NCBI RefSeq assembly: GCF_001280515.1 | Contig: NZ_LBIQ01000030.1 | Coordinates: 62,001 to 126,000, forward strand | Length of the DNA: 64,000 bases | DNA from: Mangrovimonas sp. ST2L15 | GTDB taxonomy: Bacteria; Bacteroidota; Bacteroidia; Flavobacteriales; Flavobacteriaceae | Reading direction: 5' to 3' | Shown: piece by piece, positions 27,761 through 35,168 of the stretch | Layout: each line of letters starts with the position of its first letter | Position numbering within the stretch: the first letter of the stretch is position 1 | Notes under the pieces: model-generated | Seen by the model: the letters and a program-made list of their open reading frames with translations, nothing else | What the model was told of the DNA's origin: nothing | The model's database searches: none | Program-made: the position numbers and the translations under genes

Positions 27761-28365
27761 TCAACCAACTCATCAAAAGCATATCATTTATATTCCACCC
27801 CATTCTTATGCCCATGCTTGGAGTGGTGTTTTATTTTTCCAAGACACCTAGATTCATCCCTGGTGAAATTGTTCAAGCCAAAGTATTTTCAATACTTATT
27901 CTAACCATCGTTTTACCCATTCTAACGTACTATCTACTTAAAACCATAGGTAGGACTAGATCAATCTATATGAATGAGCCAAAAGAGCGTATAATACCTC
28001 TTTTTTTAAATTGTTTGATTGTACTTTTAATTATTTTAAAGGTTTTTCCCTCAGCTGAAGTTATAGAGCTTTATTATTTCTTTATTGGCGTCTTGATTTC
28101 TACATTCTGTTGCCTAATATTAGCTTTTTTTGACTTTAAAGCCAGCATCCATATGATAGCTGTTTCTGGCGTTTATATGTTCTTTATTGCATTAAGCATG
28201 CATTTCAGTATAAACATCAATGGAACCTTAGCTTTAATGGCGATACTTACAGGAGCCATTGCTTCTTCACGCCTACAATTTAAAGCCCATACCTATATTG
28301 AATTGTTAATTGGTATTCTTATCGGGGTTATACCTCAATTGACTTTGATTACATATTGGCTATAA
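27757..28365 (+). CDS. Membrane protein, degenerate PAP2-like
   Basis: This 202-residue protein has about six hydrophobic helices. Its ATG overlaps the rpoN stop (ATGA), so the two are coupled. The last part, SSRLQFKAHTYIELLIGILIG, fits the third PAP2 phosphatase motif (SRx5HxxxD) except that Glu replaces Asp; an AVSGVYMF segment sits where PSGH is expected, and NEPKERIIP where KxxxxxxRP is expected. It looks like a PAP2-fold membrane protein whose first two motifs have decayed, so phosphatase activity is doubtful. Link to sigma-54 function unknown. Confidence 0.65.
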   Translation: MINQLIKSISFIFHPILMPMLGVVFYFSKTPRFIPGEIVQAKVFSILILTIVLPILTYYLLKTIGRTRSIYMNEPKERIIPLFLNCLIVLLIILKVFPSAEVIELYYFFIGVLISTFCCLILAFFDFKASIHMIAVSGVYMFFIALSMHFSININGTLALMAILTGAIASSRLQFKAHTYIELLIGILIGVIPQLTLITYWL

Positions 28366-29073
28366 AATGTAAAACATCAGACCCAATTTGACAGAGTACA
28401 TATCTAAATTTTCATTCCCAACCATAGTTCCTTCTTTGAAAATAGGATTGAGACCAAAACAAGCATGAAAATTCCAAACGCTATATCCAGCGCTTAAGGT
28501 AACAGCATATTGTAAATCATTGATATTATCAATATTCTTGAGTCTAAAATCTCCATAGCCACCTTTATGTTTAGACAAATTAGCAAATTGATATCCAACT
28601 TTAAATCCGGGATAAATTCGCCAAAATTTAGATTCAGTAGCCGTTGAAGTACGCCACCTAAATTCGATAGGTAATTCTATTAAATATAAATTGAATCGAT
28701 TCTTACTATAGGAAATATTTTCTGTATCCAAGTTTAAAAATCCAATCTGGCTTCGTTCATCTTGGTAAACCAGAATATTACTATTGAAAGAATTCATAGA
28801 ACCTCCAAGACCAATAGCCAAGGCTACATTACGACGTTGATTGATTGGAAAATCTCTCATAAAACCCAAATGTAACCCACTTGAAAACCCCGATTGGGCA
28901 CCATTACTAGGTTTCCTAACCAAAGCATTGTAAGTAATCCCCAAATAAAATTGATCCTCCCGATACTTTGAATCAACAATAGAGTCTTCCTTATGAACAG
29001 GAATTTCTTCGTTTTGACCAAAAGCCATTGAGTTAAAAACAAATAGAAAAATAAAGGAATAATAATATTTCAT
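28360..29073 (-). CDS. PorT-like outer-membrane beta-barrel protein
   Basis: The start is set at 29073 (MKYYYSFIFLFVFNSMAFGQ), which gives a clean signal peptide; an upstream in-frame ATG at 29127 would add 18 residues lying inside the terminator of the exb operon. The mature protein of about 218 residues consists of alternating strands (YLGITYNALVRKP, FSSGLHLGFMRDFPI, LYLIELPIEFRWR, YPGFKVGYQFA) and ends in YSVKLGLMFYIL with a hydrophobic terminal residue, as expected for an eight-stranded barrel of the PorT/OMP_b-brl_2 type. PorT itself takes part in type IX secretion, but small barrels of this class are many and no specific role can be given. It overlaps the convergent PAP2-like gene by six bases. 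Confidence 0.75.
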   Translation of the reverse strand: MKYYYSFIFLFVFNSMAFGQNEEIPVHKEDSIVDSKYREDQFYLGITYNALVRKPSNGAQSGFSSGLHLGFMRDFPINQRRNVALAIGLGGSMNSFNSNILVYQDERSQIGFLNLDTENISYSKNRFNLYLIELPIEFRWRTSTATESKFWRIYPGFKVGYQFANLSKHKGGYGDFRLKNIDNINDLQYAVTLSAGYSVWNFHACFGLNPIFKEGTMVGNENLDMYSVKLGLMFYIL

Positions 29074-29101
29074 GGGTTCCCCAATTCTAAAGTTAAAAAT
29101 A

Positions 29102-29141
29102 AAACAAAAGGCGTATTGATTTCTCAAAACGCCTTTTGTTT
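29102..29141 (-). terminator. Terminator of the exb operon
   Basis: AAACAAAAGGCGT (29102-29114) and ACGCCTTTTGTTT (29129-29141) form a perfect 13-pair stem flanked by A and T runs, so it can act on either strand. It lies between the ExbD stop (29162) and the next minus-strand gene. Confidence 0.85.
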
Positions 29142-29161
29142 TTATAAAATTAAGAGTAAAA

Positions 29162-29647
29162 TTACCTATTCAAGCTTGCCAAGGCATCGCCATTGATCGT
29201 TGTATAGTTAATTTTTAATGCATTAGCTTTACGTAGTTCTTGTTTTATGTCGGTTACAAGTCCCATGTTAGCCTCTCTATCAACTTTAAGAGCAGTTGTT
29301 AAAAAAGGAACTAATTCCTCTCTTTTGGATGCTCTCTCAGCCGCTATAAAAGCTTGTATTTCTGATACATCAGCAAATTTATCATTTAACTGAATTCTTG
29401 GTTCAGTACCATATTTATCCTTGTAAGAAGAACTAGGTTTACCCACGTAAATATACATCACCAAGTCTTTTTTATCCAGTTTCTCAACTTGATCAGCAGC
29501 TGGCAATCTGTTTTCTATCATCAAGGTGTTTTCTCTCATCACGGTAGCAACCATGAAAAAGAAAAGCAACATGAAAACGATATCAGGCAATGATGCTGTT
29601 GAAATAGCTGGTAAATCTCCTGACTTTTTCTTTTTAAATTTAGACAT
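29162..29647 (-). CDS. exbD: ExbD/TolR-type biopolymer transport protein
   Basis: This 161-residue protein has a short basic cytoplasmic start (MSKFKKKKSG), one membrane helix with the essential aspartate in SLPDIVFMLLFFFMVAT (Asp22), and a periplasmic domain. With ExbB it forms the proton-driven motor that energises TonB and so the outer-membrane uptake of siderophores and SusC-type glycan import. It is the last gene of the exbB-unknown-exbD-exbD operon, 24 bp after the other exbD. Two different ExbD copies in one operon are common in Flavobacteriia. Confidence 0.9.
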   Translation of the reverse strand: MSKFKKKKSGDLPAISTASLPDIVFMLLFFFMVATVMRENTLMIENRLPAADQVEKLDKKDLVMYIYVGKPSSSYKDKYGTEPRIQLNDKFADVSEIQAFIAAERASKREELVPFLTTALKVDREANMGLVTDIKQELRKANALKINYTTINGDALASLNR

Positions 29648-29671
29648 TATCTCGTGTTTATCTAATTATAC

Positions 29672-30304
29672 TTACGATTTCTTAGGCTCTGCTTCAGAGA
29701 ATTTCTGAGGAATTAACAATTTAATTTTCTCAAGTTTTTCTTTTAGACGCTCTTTGTCTTCTTCTGAAGTTCTAGGATCGTTATACATCTTTTCTGCTTC
29801 AACAAAGTTAACACCTAAATTAGGATTGTCTCTTAAGAATTCTCTGTTTCTCAACTGATTATAGGCTGCTAATATCTCGTTTTGGACAGCAATGTAAGTC
29901 TCATATTTCGTTCCTCTATCATTTTGAAGAGAAATAATAGCCTTATCAAAATTGTCTGACGATCTAGGATTTTTCTTTCCTTGGCAACGTCTACAAGCAT
30001 CATCGCCTGCACCTCCACCATTATCTAGAAAATCCACAGCTGCTTTTTGAAGATCTTTAAGCTTAATTACCTTTTCTTCTCCCCCAGTTTTTAAGAACAA
30101 CTCATTGTTCTTATTCACATTCAATTGGAAGATATTCTTCTCCTTAATAACCGGAGGATCTACTACATCTTCCATTGGAGGTAACTTTCTACTTAAACCA
30201 GAATCGGTTTCAATGGTAGTAGTTACCAAGAAAAATATTAAAAGTAAGAAAGCAATGTCGGCCATAGAGCCTGCATTAACTTCTGGTGCTGCTCGTTTTG
30301 CCAT
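29672..30304 (-). CDS. exbD: ExbD-type protein with extended periplasmic domain
   Basis: This 210-residue ExbD paralogue has one helix after a short start, with the motor aspartate at Asp16 in GSMADIAFLLLIFFLVTTT. The periplasmic part is about 50 residues longer than in the second copy and contains a CRRC motif (Cys104 and Cys107) in a Gly-rich loop, and then a charged helical tail rich in Lys and Glu. The cysteines may form a disulfide or bind a metal; this is an inference. It starts two bases after the stop of the small membrane protein gene, so co-translation is likely. Confidence 0.88.
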   Translation of the reverse strand: MAKRAAPEVNAGSMADIAFLLLIFFLVTTTIETDSGLSRKLPPMEDVVDPPVIKEKNIFQLNVNKNNELFLKTGGEEKVIKLKDLQKAAVDFLDNGGGAGDDACRRCQGKKNPRSSDNFDKAIISLQNDRGTKYETYIAVQNEILAAYNQLRNREFLRDNPNLGVNFVEAEKMYNDPRTSEEDKERLKEKLEKIKLLIPQKFSEAEPKKS

Positions 30305-30306
30305 AA

Positions 30307-30756
30307 TTATCTACTTGTTATTTTTTTCACTCCAGAGAACAACATAGCAACGGCAGCAGTAACGATTAAGATATAAAAAGCTATCAAACCTGCTCCTACC
30401 ATATGAGATTCTCCTTCACTTACAGCTTCACCACCATATAAATATGTTTTTGGATCACCTCCAGAAACCATATATGCAATGATCAATACAGCTGCAAAGA
30501 TTCCTACTCCTATTAACGTATTTTTAAGCGTTGCCGTATTTGTAAAGAGGTTTTTTAACATAAAAACCACAACAAATACGATCGCTATCACCATAATGAA
30601 GTACGCAACATATGCAAATGGATCTACTATAGAGGTATCTCCCATTGCAGCTGCCGACTTGATCGCATCATCTCCTTCAGCAATAATTCTGACAAGGAAA
30701 ATGAGCCCAAGTACTCCTAAAATGGCTGCTAGTATTTTTAAAATTTTATGTAACAT
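30307..30756 (-). CDS. Small four-helix membrane protein in exb operon
   Basis: This 149-residue protein has four predicted membrane helices (about residues 5-24, 47-68, 80-98, 120-142) and short polar loops. I do not recognise a named family. Its fixed place between exbB and the two exbD genes, with gaps of 21 and 2 bp, suggests an accessory subunit of the ExbB/ExbD motor or a regulator of it. No catalytic motif is visible. Confidence 0.72.
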   Translation of the reverse strand: MLHKILKILAAILGVLGLIFLVRIIAEGDDAIKSAAAMGDTSIVDPFAYVAYFIMVIAIVFVVVFMLKNLFTNTATLKNTLIGVGIFAAVLIIAYMVSGGDPKTYLYGGEAVSEGESHMVGAGLIAFYILIVTAAVAMLFSGVKKITSR

Positions 30757-30777
30757 GTTATGTTTTTTAAGCAGTTA

Positions 30778-31554
30778 TTACTTTCTATTATGTCTAATCA
30801 ACAAGTCCATTAAAGTAATTGACGCATCTTCCATGTCGTTAACGATGCTATCAATCTTAGCAATAATGTAGTTATAGAATATTTGAAGAATAATTGCTAC
30901 GATCAAACCGAAAACGGTTGTCAATAAGGCTACTTTAATACCTCCCGCAACTAATGACGGTTGCATATCCCCAGCAGCTTCAATTTTATCGAATGCTTGA
31001 ATCATACCAATTACCGTACCCATGAATCCTAACATCGGAGCCAAAGCGATAAATAATGAAATCCAAGAAACATTTTTCTCTAATTGTCCCATTTGAACAC
31101 CTCCATAAGCCACAACAGCCTTTTCAGCAGCGTCTAAACCTTCATCAACTCTATCTAAACCTTGATAGTAGATTGAGGCAACAGGACCTTTTGTATTTCT
31201 ACAAACCTCTTTAGCAGCTTCTACTCCTCCAGAATTCAGAGCGTCTTCTACTTCTGCTGTTAATTTTTTGGTGTTGGTTGTGGAAAGATTTAAAAAGATA
31301 ATTCTCTCAATAGCTATAGCTAGACCAAGAATTAAACACAATAATACAATCCCCATAAATCCTGGGCCACCTTCTATAAAACGCTTTTTTAATTCTTGAT
31401 GAAATGAAACTTTTTCTTCAGTTACCGAATCATCAGCATCGTCTTGAATAGGTGAAACAACTGTTGCAGCTGCAGTCATTGCAGTTGTCGTTGCATTAGC
31501 TTTTCCGATTGCCATAAAACACATAATGGCTAGGATAGAAAATAATCTTTTCAT
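30778..31554 (-). CDS. exbB: ExbB/TolQ/MotA-type proton channel protein
   Basis: This 258-residue proton-channel protein has an N-terminal hydrophobic segment (residues 1-20, possibly a cleaved signal) and an acidic linker, absent from E. coli ExbB. Three helices follow: one near 70-90 (GIVLLCLILGLAIAIERIIFL) and two near 165-220, with LFIALAPMLGFMGTVIGMIQAFD and PSLVAGGIKVALLTTVFGLIVAI, which contain the conserved Gly/Thr/Pro residues of the proton path. It heads a four-gene operon that ends at the hairpin near 29102-29141. Confidence 0.92.
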   Translation of the reverse strand: MKRLFSILAIMCFMAIGKANATTTAMTAAATVVSPIQDDADDSVTEEKVSFHQELKKRFIEGGPGFMGIVLLCLILGLAIAIERIIFLNLSTTNTKKLTAEVEDALNSGGVEAAKEVCRNTKGPVASIYYQGLDRVDEGLDAAEKAVVAYGGVQMGQLEKNVSWISLFIALAPMLGFMGTVIGMIQAFDKIEAAGDMQPSLVAGGIKVALLTTVFGLIVAIILQIFYNYIIAKIDSIVNDMEDASITLMDLLIRHNRK

Positions 31555-31627
31555 TGTTATTGTTCTTAATTTTATTAGTTAAAGTGTTAAAGATAAAAAA
31601 AAATGCGCTTATAAAACAAAAAAGTAG

Positions 31628-31715
31628 CAGAGAGGAAGGGATTCGAACCCTCGATACGCTTTTGGCGTATACACACTTTCCAGGCGTGCTCCTTCGACCA
31701 CTCGGACACCTCTCT
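31628..31715 (-). tRNA. tRNA-Ser (anticodon GGA)
   Basis: This is an 88-nt class II tRNA on the minus strand. The acceptor arm AGAGAGG pairs with CCTCTCT, discriminator G; U8 and a serine-type D-arm (TCCGAGTGG) follow. The anticodon stem CACGC/GTGTG encloses loop CTGGAAA, giving anticodon GGA, which reads UCC and UCU. A long variable arm (TACGC/GCGTA) and a T-arm with loop TTCGAAT complete it. CCA is not encoded, so it must be added after transcription. Confidence 0.96.
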
Positions 31716-31789
31716 ATTATTATGCTCTACAAAATAGCGTAGCAAATAACAAAAAAACTTTTGAAAGCTAAAAATTTTAGGAGTTAATT

Positions 31790-32818
31790 TTATGTGATTT
31801 CTCCGCGTAATGAGGCTTCAAACATGGTTTTGAATGAGTTAGAAGAAATCTTCTCACCTAGCATATACATTAGTTTTGCCACCGCAGCCTCTGATGTCAT
31901 GTCTTTTCCAGAAATCACCCCTATTTGTTTTAACTCGGAACTGGTTTCATACTGCCCCATGTTAACACTTCCTCCAGGACACTGGGTTACATTAACCACT
32001 TGTACGCCTCTTTCTATGGCCTTTTTGAGGGCATTCACAAACCATTTTTCTGTTGTAGCGTTCCCAGCTCCATAAGTTTCCAAAACAATCCCCTTTATTG
32101 AAGGATGGTTGACCATGCACTCCAATATGGTATCACTAATTCCCGGAAACATTTTAACCAAAACTATATTGGTGTCGAAATGTTTGTGAACCAAAAGTTT
32201 TTCGTTAACATCTGGGACAAAAAGCGCCTCATGGTTTACTTTTAGATGAACACCAGACTCTGCTAAATTGGGATAATTAAAAGACTCAAAAGCCTCAAAA
32301 TGCTCCGCATTAATTTTTGTGGTTCTGTTTCCTCTGTATAATTTGTATTCAAAATAGAGACCCACCTCTCTTACCACAGGTTGATTATTCTCCTGCAAAG
32401 AAGCCATTTGAATCGAAGTTATCAAATTCTCCTTGGCATCGGTTCTCAAATCTCCAATAGGCAACTGTGAACCAGTTAGTATAACTGGTTTAGCCAAATT
32501 TTCAAGCATAAAACTTAATGCGGATGCCGTATAACTCATAGTGTCACTTCCATGTAACACTACAAAGCCATCAAACCTATCGTAACTGGATTCAATTATT
32601 TCTGAAATTTGAACCCAAAACTTTGGATTCATATTGGAAGAGTCAATTGGCTCTTTAAAAGATAATGCTGTAATATCACAACTCAATAATCTTAACTCAG
32701 GTATACGTTTTAAAAGATTGGCAAAATCAAATGCCTTAAGCACACCTGATTTTGGATCTTTCATCATTCCTATGGTACCTCCCGTGTATATAAGCAGGAT
32801 TTTAGGTTTTTGTTGCAT
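31790..32818 (-). CDS. ansA: L-asparaginase, type I (cytoplasmic)
   Basis: This 342-residue amidohydrolase converts asparagine to aspartate and ammonia. The two catalytic threonine motifs are present: IYTGGTIGM near the start and VLHGSDTMSYTASALSF near residue 90, the latter with the Thr/Asp pair of the second active-site block. No signal peptide is present, consistent with the cytoplasmic type I enzyme. It starts one base before the stop region of the tatD-like gene, forming a two-gene unit. In this genome segment it could act on asparagine freed by the exported glycosylasparaginase; that link is inference. Confidence 0.94.
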   Translation of the reverse strand: MQQKPKILLIYTGGTIGMMKDPKSGVLKAFDFANLLKRIPELRLLSCDITALSFKEPIDSSNMNPKFWVQISEIIESSYDRFDGFVVLHGSDTMSYTASALSFMLENLAKPVILTGSQLPIGDLRTDAKENLITSIQMASLQENNQPVVREVGLYFEYKLYRGNRTTKINAEHFEAFESFNYPNLAESGVHLKVNHEALFVPDVNEKLLVHKHFDTNIVLVKMFPGISDTILECMVNHPSIKGIVLETYGAGNATTEKWFVNALKKAIERGVQVVNVTQCPGGSVNMGQYETSSELKQIGVISGKDMTSEAAVAKLMYMLGEKISSNSFKTMFEASLRGEIT

Positions 32819-32819
32819 A

Positions 32820-33587
32820 TTAAATCTTAAAGACGTCTTTCGAATTTTGAGTTGTCATACGGGCAATTTCCTCTTCTGGCACACCATACAATTCGGATAG
32901 TTTTTCAAGCACTTTAACTATGTAAGCGCTTTCATTTCTTTTTCCTCGAAAAGGTTTCGGTGCCAGATAGGGAGAATCGGTTTCCAAAACTATATGTTTT
33001 AAATCAATTTTATTCAAAAACTGATCTATTTTACCATTTTTAAAAGTAACTACACCTCCTATACCTAATTTCATATTATAGGATAATGCTTTTTCTGCCT
33101 GATCTAAAGTGCCAGTGAAACAATGAAAAATACCAAATAATTGTTCATCGTTCTCTTCATCCAGTATTTCAAAGATTTCATCAAAAGCATCCCTACAATG
33201 AATAACAATGGGCAATTGATGCTTTTTGGCCAATTGAATTTGAAATTTAAAAGCCTCTTGTTGAATTCCTAAAGTTGATTGATCCCAATACAAATCAATT
33301 CCTATTTCACCGACAGCACAAAATTTTCGTTCCGATAGAAAAGATTCAACCAAGGCTAACTCTTCCTTGTAATTCTCTTTCACAGATGTTGGATGTAATC
33401 CCATCATTAAAAAAACATGATCGGGAAACATCCCTTCAAGTTCAAACATCGCTTTATTGTATGAAGAATCTATCGCTGGAATAAAAAACCTCTCAACTCC
33501 AAGATCCAATGCACGCTGAACCATTTCCTTCCTATCATCAATGAAAGCATCACTATAAAGATGTGTATGTGTATCTGTTATAATCAT
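32820..33587 (-). CDS. TatD-family metal-dependent deoxyribonuclease
   Basis: This 255-residue TIM-barrel hydrolase has the TatD signatures TDTHTHLYSDAF (HxH metal site), the Glu block VGEIGIDLYWD, IVIHCRDAFDE, FHCFTGT and the closing ETDSPYLAPKPFRGKRNE. Relatives are 3'-5' exonucleases involved in DNA repair or in turnover. The likely promoter TATTTTTG on the minus strand ends only four bases before the ATG, suggesting a leaderless or nearly leaderless mRNA. The next gene is ansA. Confidence 0.95.
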   Translation of the reverse strand: MIITDTHTHLYSDAFIDDRKEMVQRALDLGVERFFIPAIDSSYNKAMFELEGMFPDHVFLMMGLHPTSVKENYKEELALVESFLSERKFCAVGEIGIDLYWDQSTLGIQQEAFKFQIQLAKKHQLPIVIHCRDAFDEIFEILDEENDEQLFGIFHCFTGTLDQAEKALSYNMKLGIGGVVTFKNGKIDQFLNKIDLKHIVLETDSPYLAPKPFRGKRNESAYIVKVLEKLSELYGVPEEEIARMTTQNSKDVFKI

Positions 33588-33591
33588 GCCG

Positions 33592-33599
33592 CAAAAATA
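33592..33599 (-). promoter_or_regulatory. -7 element of tatD-ansA, next to the start codon
   Basis: On the minus strand TATTTTTG is an exact TAnnTTTG match and ends four bases before the ATG at 33587. A start site five to seven bases downstream would fall on or next to the ATG. Confidence 0.55.
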
Positions 33600-33614
33600 G
33601 TCCTTTTACTTAAG

Positions 33615-33622
33615 TATATTTG
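33615..33622 (+). promoter_or_regulatory. -7 element of retropepsin-like protease gene
   Basis: TATATTTG matches TAnnTTTG exactly and ends 14 bp before the ATG at 33637. It shares a 49-bp divergent spacer with the tatD promoter. Confidence 0.55.
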
Positions 33623-33636
33623 CAAGAAAACTTTAA

Positions 33637-34080
33637 ATGGAAAACAACCTCAGGGATTACCTTGTTGACAAAGGATATACAAAAATCAAGTTGCATCTCA
33701 CCAAAACGAATCATTTTGAAATTAGAGCGAGTATCAATGGTGTAAAAGGTGTCTTTATTTTAGATACGGGAGCTTCCAATTCCTGTGTCGGGTTTGAGAC
33801 AGCCGAAACCTTTAAGCTCAAAACCATGGAGTCTGAGATTAAAGCCGCAGGTGCAGGAGCCATTGACATGGAAACCCAATTATCAAAAAAGAATAAAATA
33901 AAGATAGGTAAGTGGAAAAAGGACAAAGTAGCATTGATCCTTTTTAATCTCACTCATGTCAATACAGCATTAGTAAATCACAATGCACAACCAGTAGATG
34001 GCATTCTCGGAGCTGATATTTTAAAAAAAGGAAAAGCAATCATTGACTATGATAAAAAATACCTGTATTTAAAATTGTAA
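33637..34080 (+). CDS. Retropepsin-like clan AA aspartic protease
   Basis: This 147-residue single-domain protein has the aspartic protease active-site motif FILDTGASNSCVG near residue 45 and a second hydrophobic block, DGILGADILKKGKAIIDYDKKYLYL, that matches the ILG/flap-return part of retropepsins. Like retroviral protease it would need to dimerise to form one active site with two aspartates. There is no signal peptide or transmembrane segment, so it is cytoplasmic. Bacterial relatives are found in many Bacteroidota; their substrates are mostly unknown. It is expressed from its own promoter, divergent from tatD. Confidence 0.82.
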   Translation: MENNLRDYLVDKGYTKIKLHLTKTNHFEIRASINGVKGVFILDTGASNSCVGFETAETFKLKTMESEIKAAGAGAIDMETQLSKKNKIKIGKWKKDKVALILFNLTHVNTALVNHNAQPVDGILGADILKKGKAIIDYDKKYLYLKL

Positions 34081-34141
34081 AATTTTTCTTTCCTTAATTC
34101 CCGACAGTCAGTATCTTTACATTCCCCTGAAAGACTGATTT

Positions 34142-34768
34142 ATGGAAACTTCTATCGTCATAGCCGATGACCACCCATTAATATTAAAGGGCCTTTTTGA
34201 TTTCTTGGTAGAAAAAGGCTATAATGTTATAGATAGTGCTGAAAATGGAAAAGATGCGTTTGAACTTATCTCTTCCCAAAAACCAGATATCGCTATTTTA
34301 GATATTCAAATGCCTTATTTAACGGGATTACAGATTGCAGAAAAGTGTCAAGAACTACAATTACCCACTAAAATTATTTTAATTACGGTCGAAAAAGATG
34401 AATCCATATACCTAAAGGCCAAGGAATTAGATATTTACGGATATGTATTAAAGGAGTTTGCCCTAGCAGAAATTGAAATATGTATTGCTTCAGTACTAAA
34501 TGATAAAGCCTACTTTAGTCCAGAACTCTTGTCTCATTTAGAGGTTGAACAGGTCCCCGAAGAATTGGAATCGCTCACAAAAACTGAAAAAGAAGTTTTA
34601 AAACATATCGCTCAAAATAAAACGGCTAAGGAAATTGCAGATATTATGTTTATCTCTGACAGAACCGTTGAAAAACATAAGAGCAACATGCTTAAGAAAT
34701 TAAAATTAGAATCCAAACACACCACCTTAGCTCTATTTGCTAAAGAAATTGAACCCTTTTTAGACTAA
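34142..34768 (+). CDS. NarL/FixJ-type response regulator
   Basis: This 208-residue protein has a receiver domain at residues 1-120 with acidic pocket ADDHP, phospho-acceptor Asp in IAILDIQMPYLTG, switch Thr in IILITVEKD and Lys in YVLKEFA. A LuxR-type helix-turn-helix follows at about 143-208 (LTKTEKEVLKHIAQNKTAKEIADIMFISDRTVEKHK). No histidine kinase gene adjoins it. Immediately after its stop lie two copies of an inverted repeat with 7-2-7 spacing, the geometry recognised by NarL-type dimers, so autoregulation or control of the downstream small transcripts is likely but unproven. Confidence 0.93.
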   Translation: METSIVIADDHPLILKGLFDFLVEKGYNVIDSAENGKDAFELISSQKPDIAILDIQMPYLTGLQIAEKCQELQLPTKIILITVEKDESIYLKAKELDIYGYVLKEFALAEIEICIASVLNDKAYFSPELLSHLEVEQVPEELESLTKTEKEVLKHIAQNKTAKEIADIMFISDRTVEKHKSNMLKKLKLESKHTTLALFAKEIEPFLD

Positions 34769-34771
34769 AAA

Positions 34772-34831
34772 TACGTAGTTCTACGTATTGTTTGGTATGT
34801 AATTTATTCCGAATTTTACAATGCTATTAAT
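34772..34831 (+). promoter_or_regulatory. Regulatory module A with 7-2-7 inverted repeat
   Basis: TACGTAG-TT-CTACGTA (34772-34787) is a perfect seven-base inverted repeat with a two-base spacer. It is followed by TTG and, 43 bp from the start of the repeat, by TTTACAATGCTATTAAT (34815-34831). Module B repeats the same elements at identical spacing. The block looks like an activator site plus promoter. The transcription start is unknown. Confidence 0.6.
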
Positions 34832-34853
34832 TAGTTCTTAGGGAGAATTAAGA

Positions 34854-34887
34854 GGCTCTGTCAACCAAAAGTTTTCAGGGCCTTTTT
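34854..34887 (+). terminator. Hairpin terminator after module A
   Basis: GGCTCTG (34854-34860) pairs with CAGGGCC (34876-34882) with one G-T pair and an inner AAC/GTT stem, followed by TTTTT at 34883-34887. It would end either the response-regulator mRNA or a short RNA of about 60 nt started at module A. Confidence 0.65.
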
Positions 34888-34899
34888 ATTTATAAAAAT

Positions 34900-34959
34900 T
34901 ACGTATTTCTACGTATTGCATCATAGCGAAATAATAGCGAGCTTTACAAAGCTATTAAT
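34900..34959 (+). promoter_or_regulatory. Regulatory module B with 7-2-7 inverted repeat
   Basis: TACGTAT-TT-CTACGTA (34900-34915), then TTG, then TTTACAAAGCTATTAAT at 34943-34959. It is offset by 128 bp from module A. Between the repeat and the conserved 17-mer the two modules differ at most positions, so the conserved parts are probably under selection. It lies about 80 bp before the start of a 33-codon gene. Confidence 0.6.
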
Positions 34960-34987
34960 CGATTGCCTAATTAAGGGATTTTCAACG

Positions 34988-35009
34988 CCCTGTGCCACAT
35001 GGCACAGGG
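34988..35009 (+). other. Perfect hairpin in the leader of the microprotein gene
   Basis: CCCTGTGCCA and TGGCACAGGG form a perfect inverted repeat around the central CA. No T-run follows, so it is more likely an RNA stability or regulatory structure than a terminator. It ends 30 bp before the ATG at 35040. Confidence 0.55.
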
Positions 35010-35039
35010 TTCCTTAAATCTACAAAACCTATTTAAACC

Positions 35040-35141
35040 ATGGAAAAAGAATCTAATTCTCTAAACAAATATTTGATCATTGGATTGATGGTTATAGTGT
35101 TAATTGTTATCTCAATCAACATCTTTGTAAATTTTTATTAG
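35040..35141 (+). CDS. 33-residue single-helix membrane microprotein
   Basis: The ATG at 35040 opens a 33-codon frame encoding MEKESNSLNKYL, then a hydrophobic stretch of about 18 residues (IIGLMVIVLIVISINIFV), and NFY. This is a short polar head and one membrane helix, as found in many real small membrane proteins. Support comes from the upstream regulatory module, the leader hairpin, and a strong terminator 28 bp after the stop. No homologue can be named. The gene could also be a chance frame inside a regulatory RNA. Confidence 0.5.
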   Translation: MEKESNSLNKYLIIGLMVIVLIVISINIFVNFY

Positions 35142-35168
35142 TTTTAGTTTTTCACGTTAAAAAAGAAA

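Noticed and set aside
29230-29242. TACGTAGTTCTTG resembling half of the 7-2-7 repeat
   Set aside because: It lies inside the exbD coding sequence and lacks the second TACGTA arm, so it is taken as a chance match.
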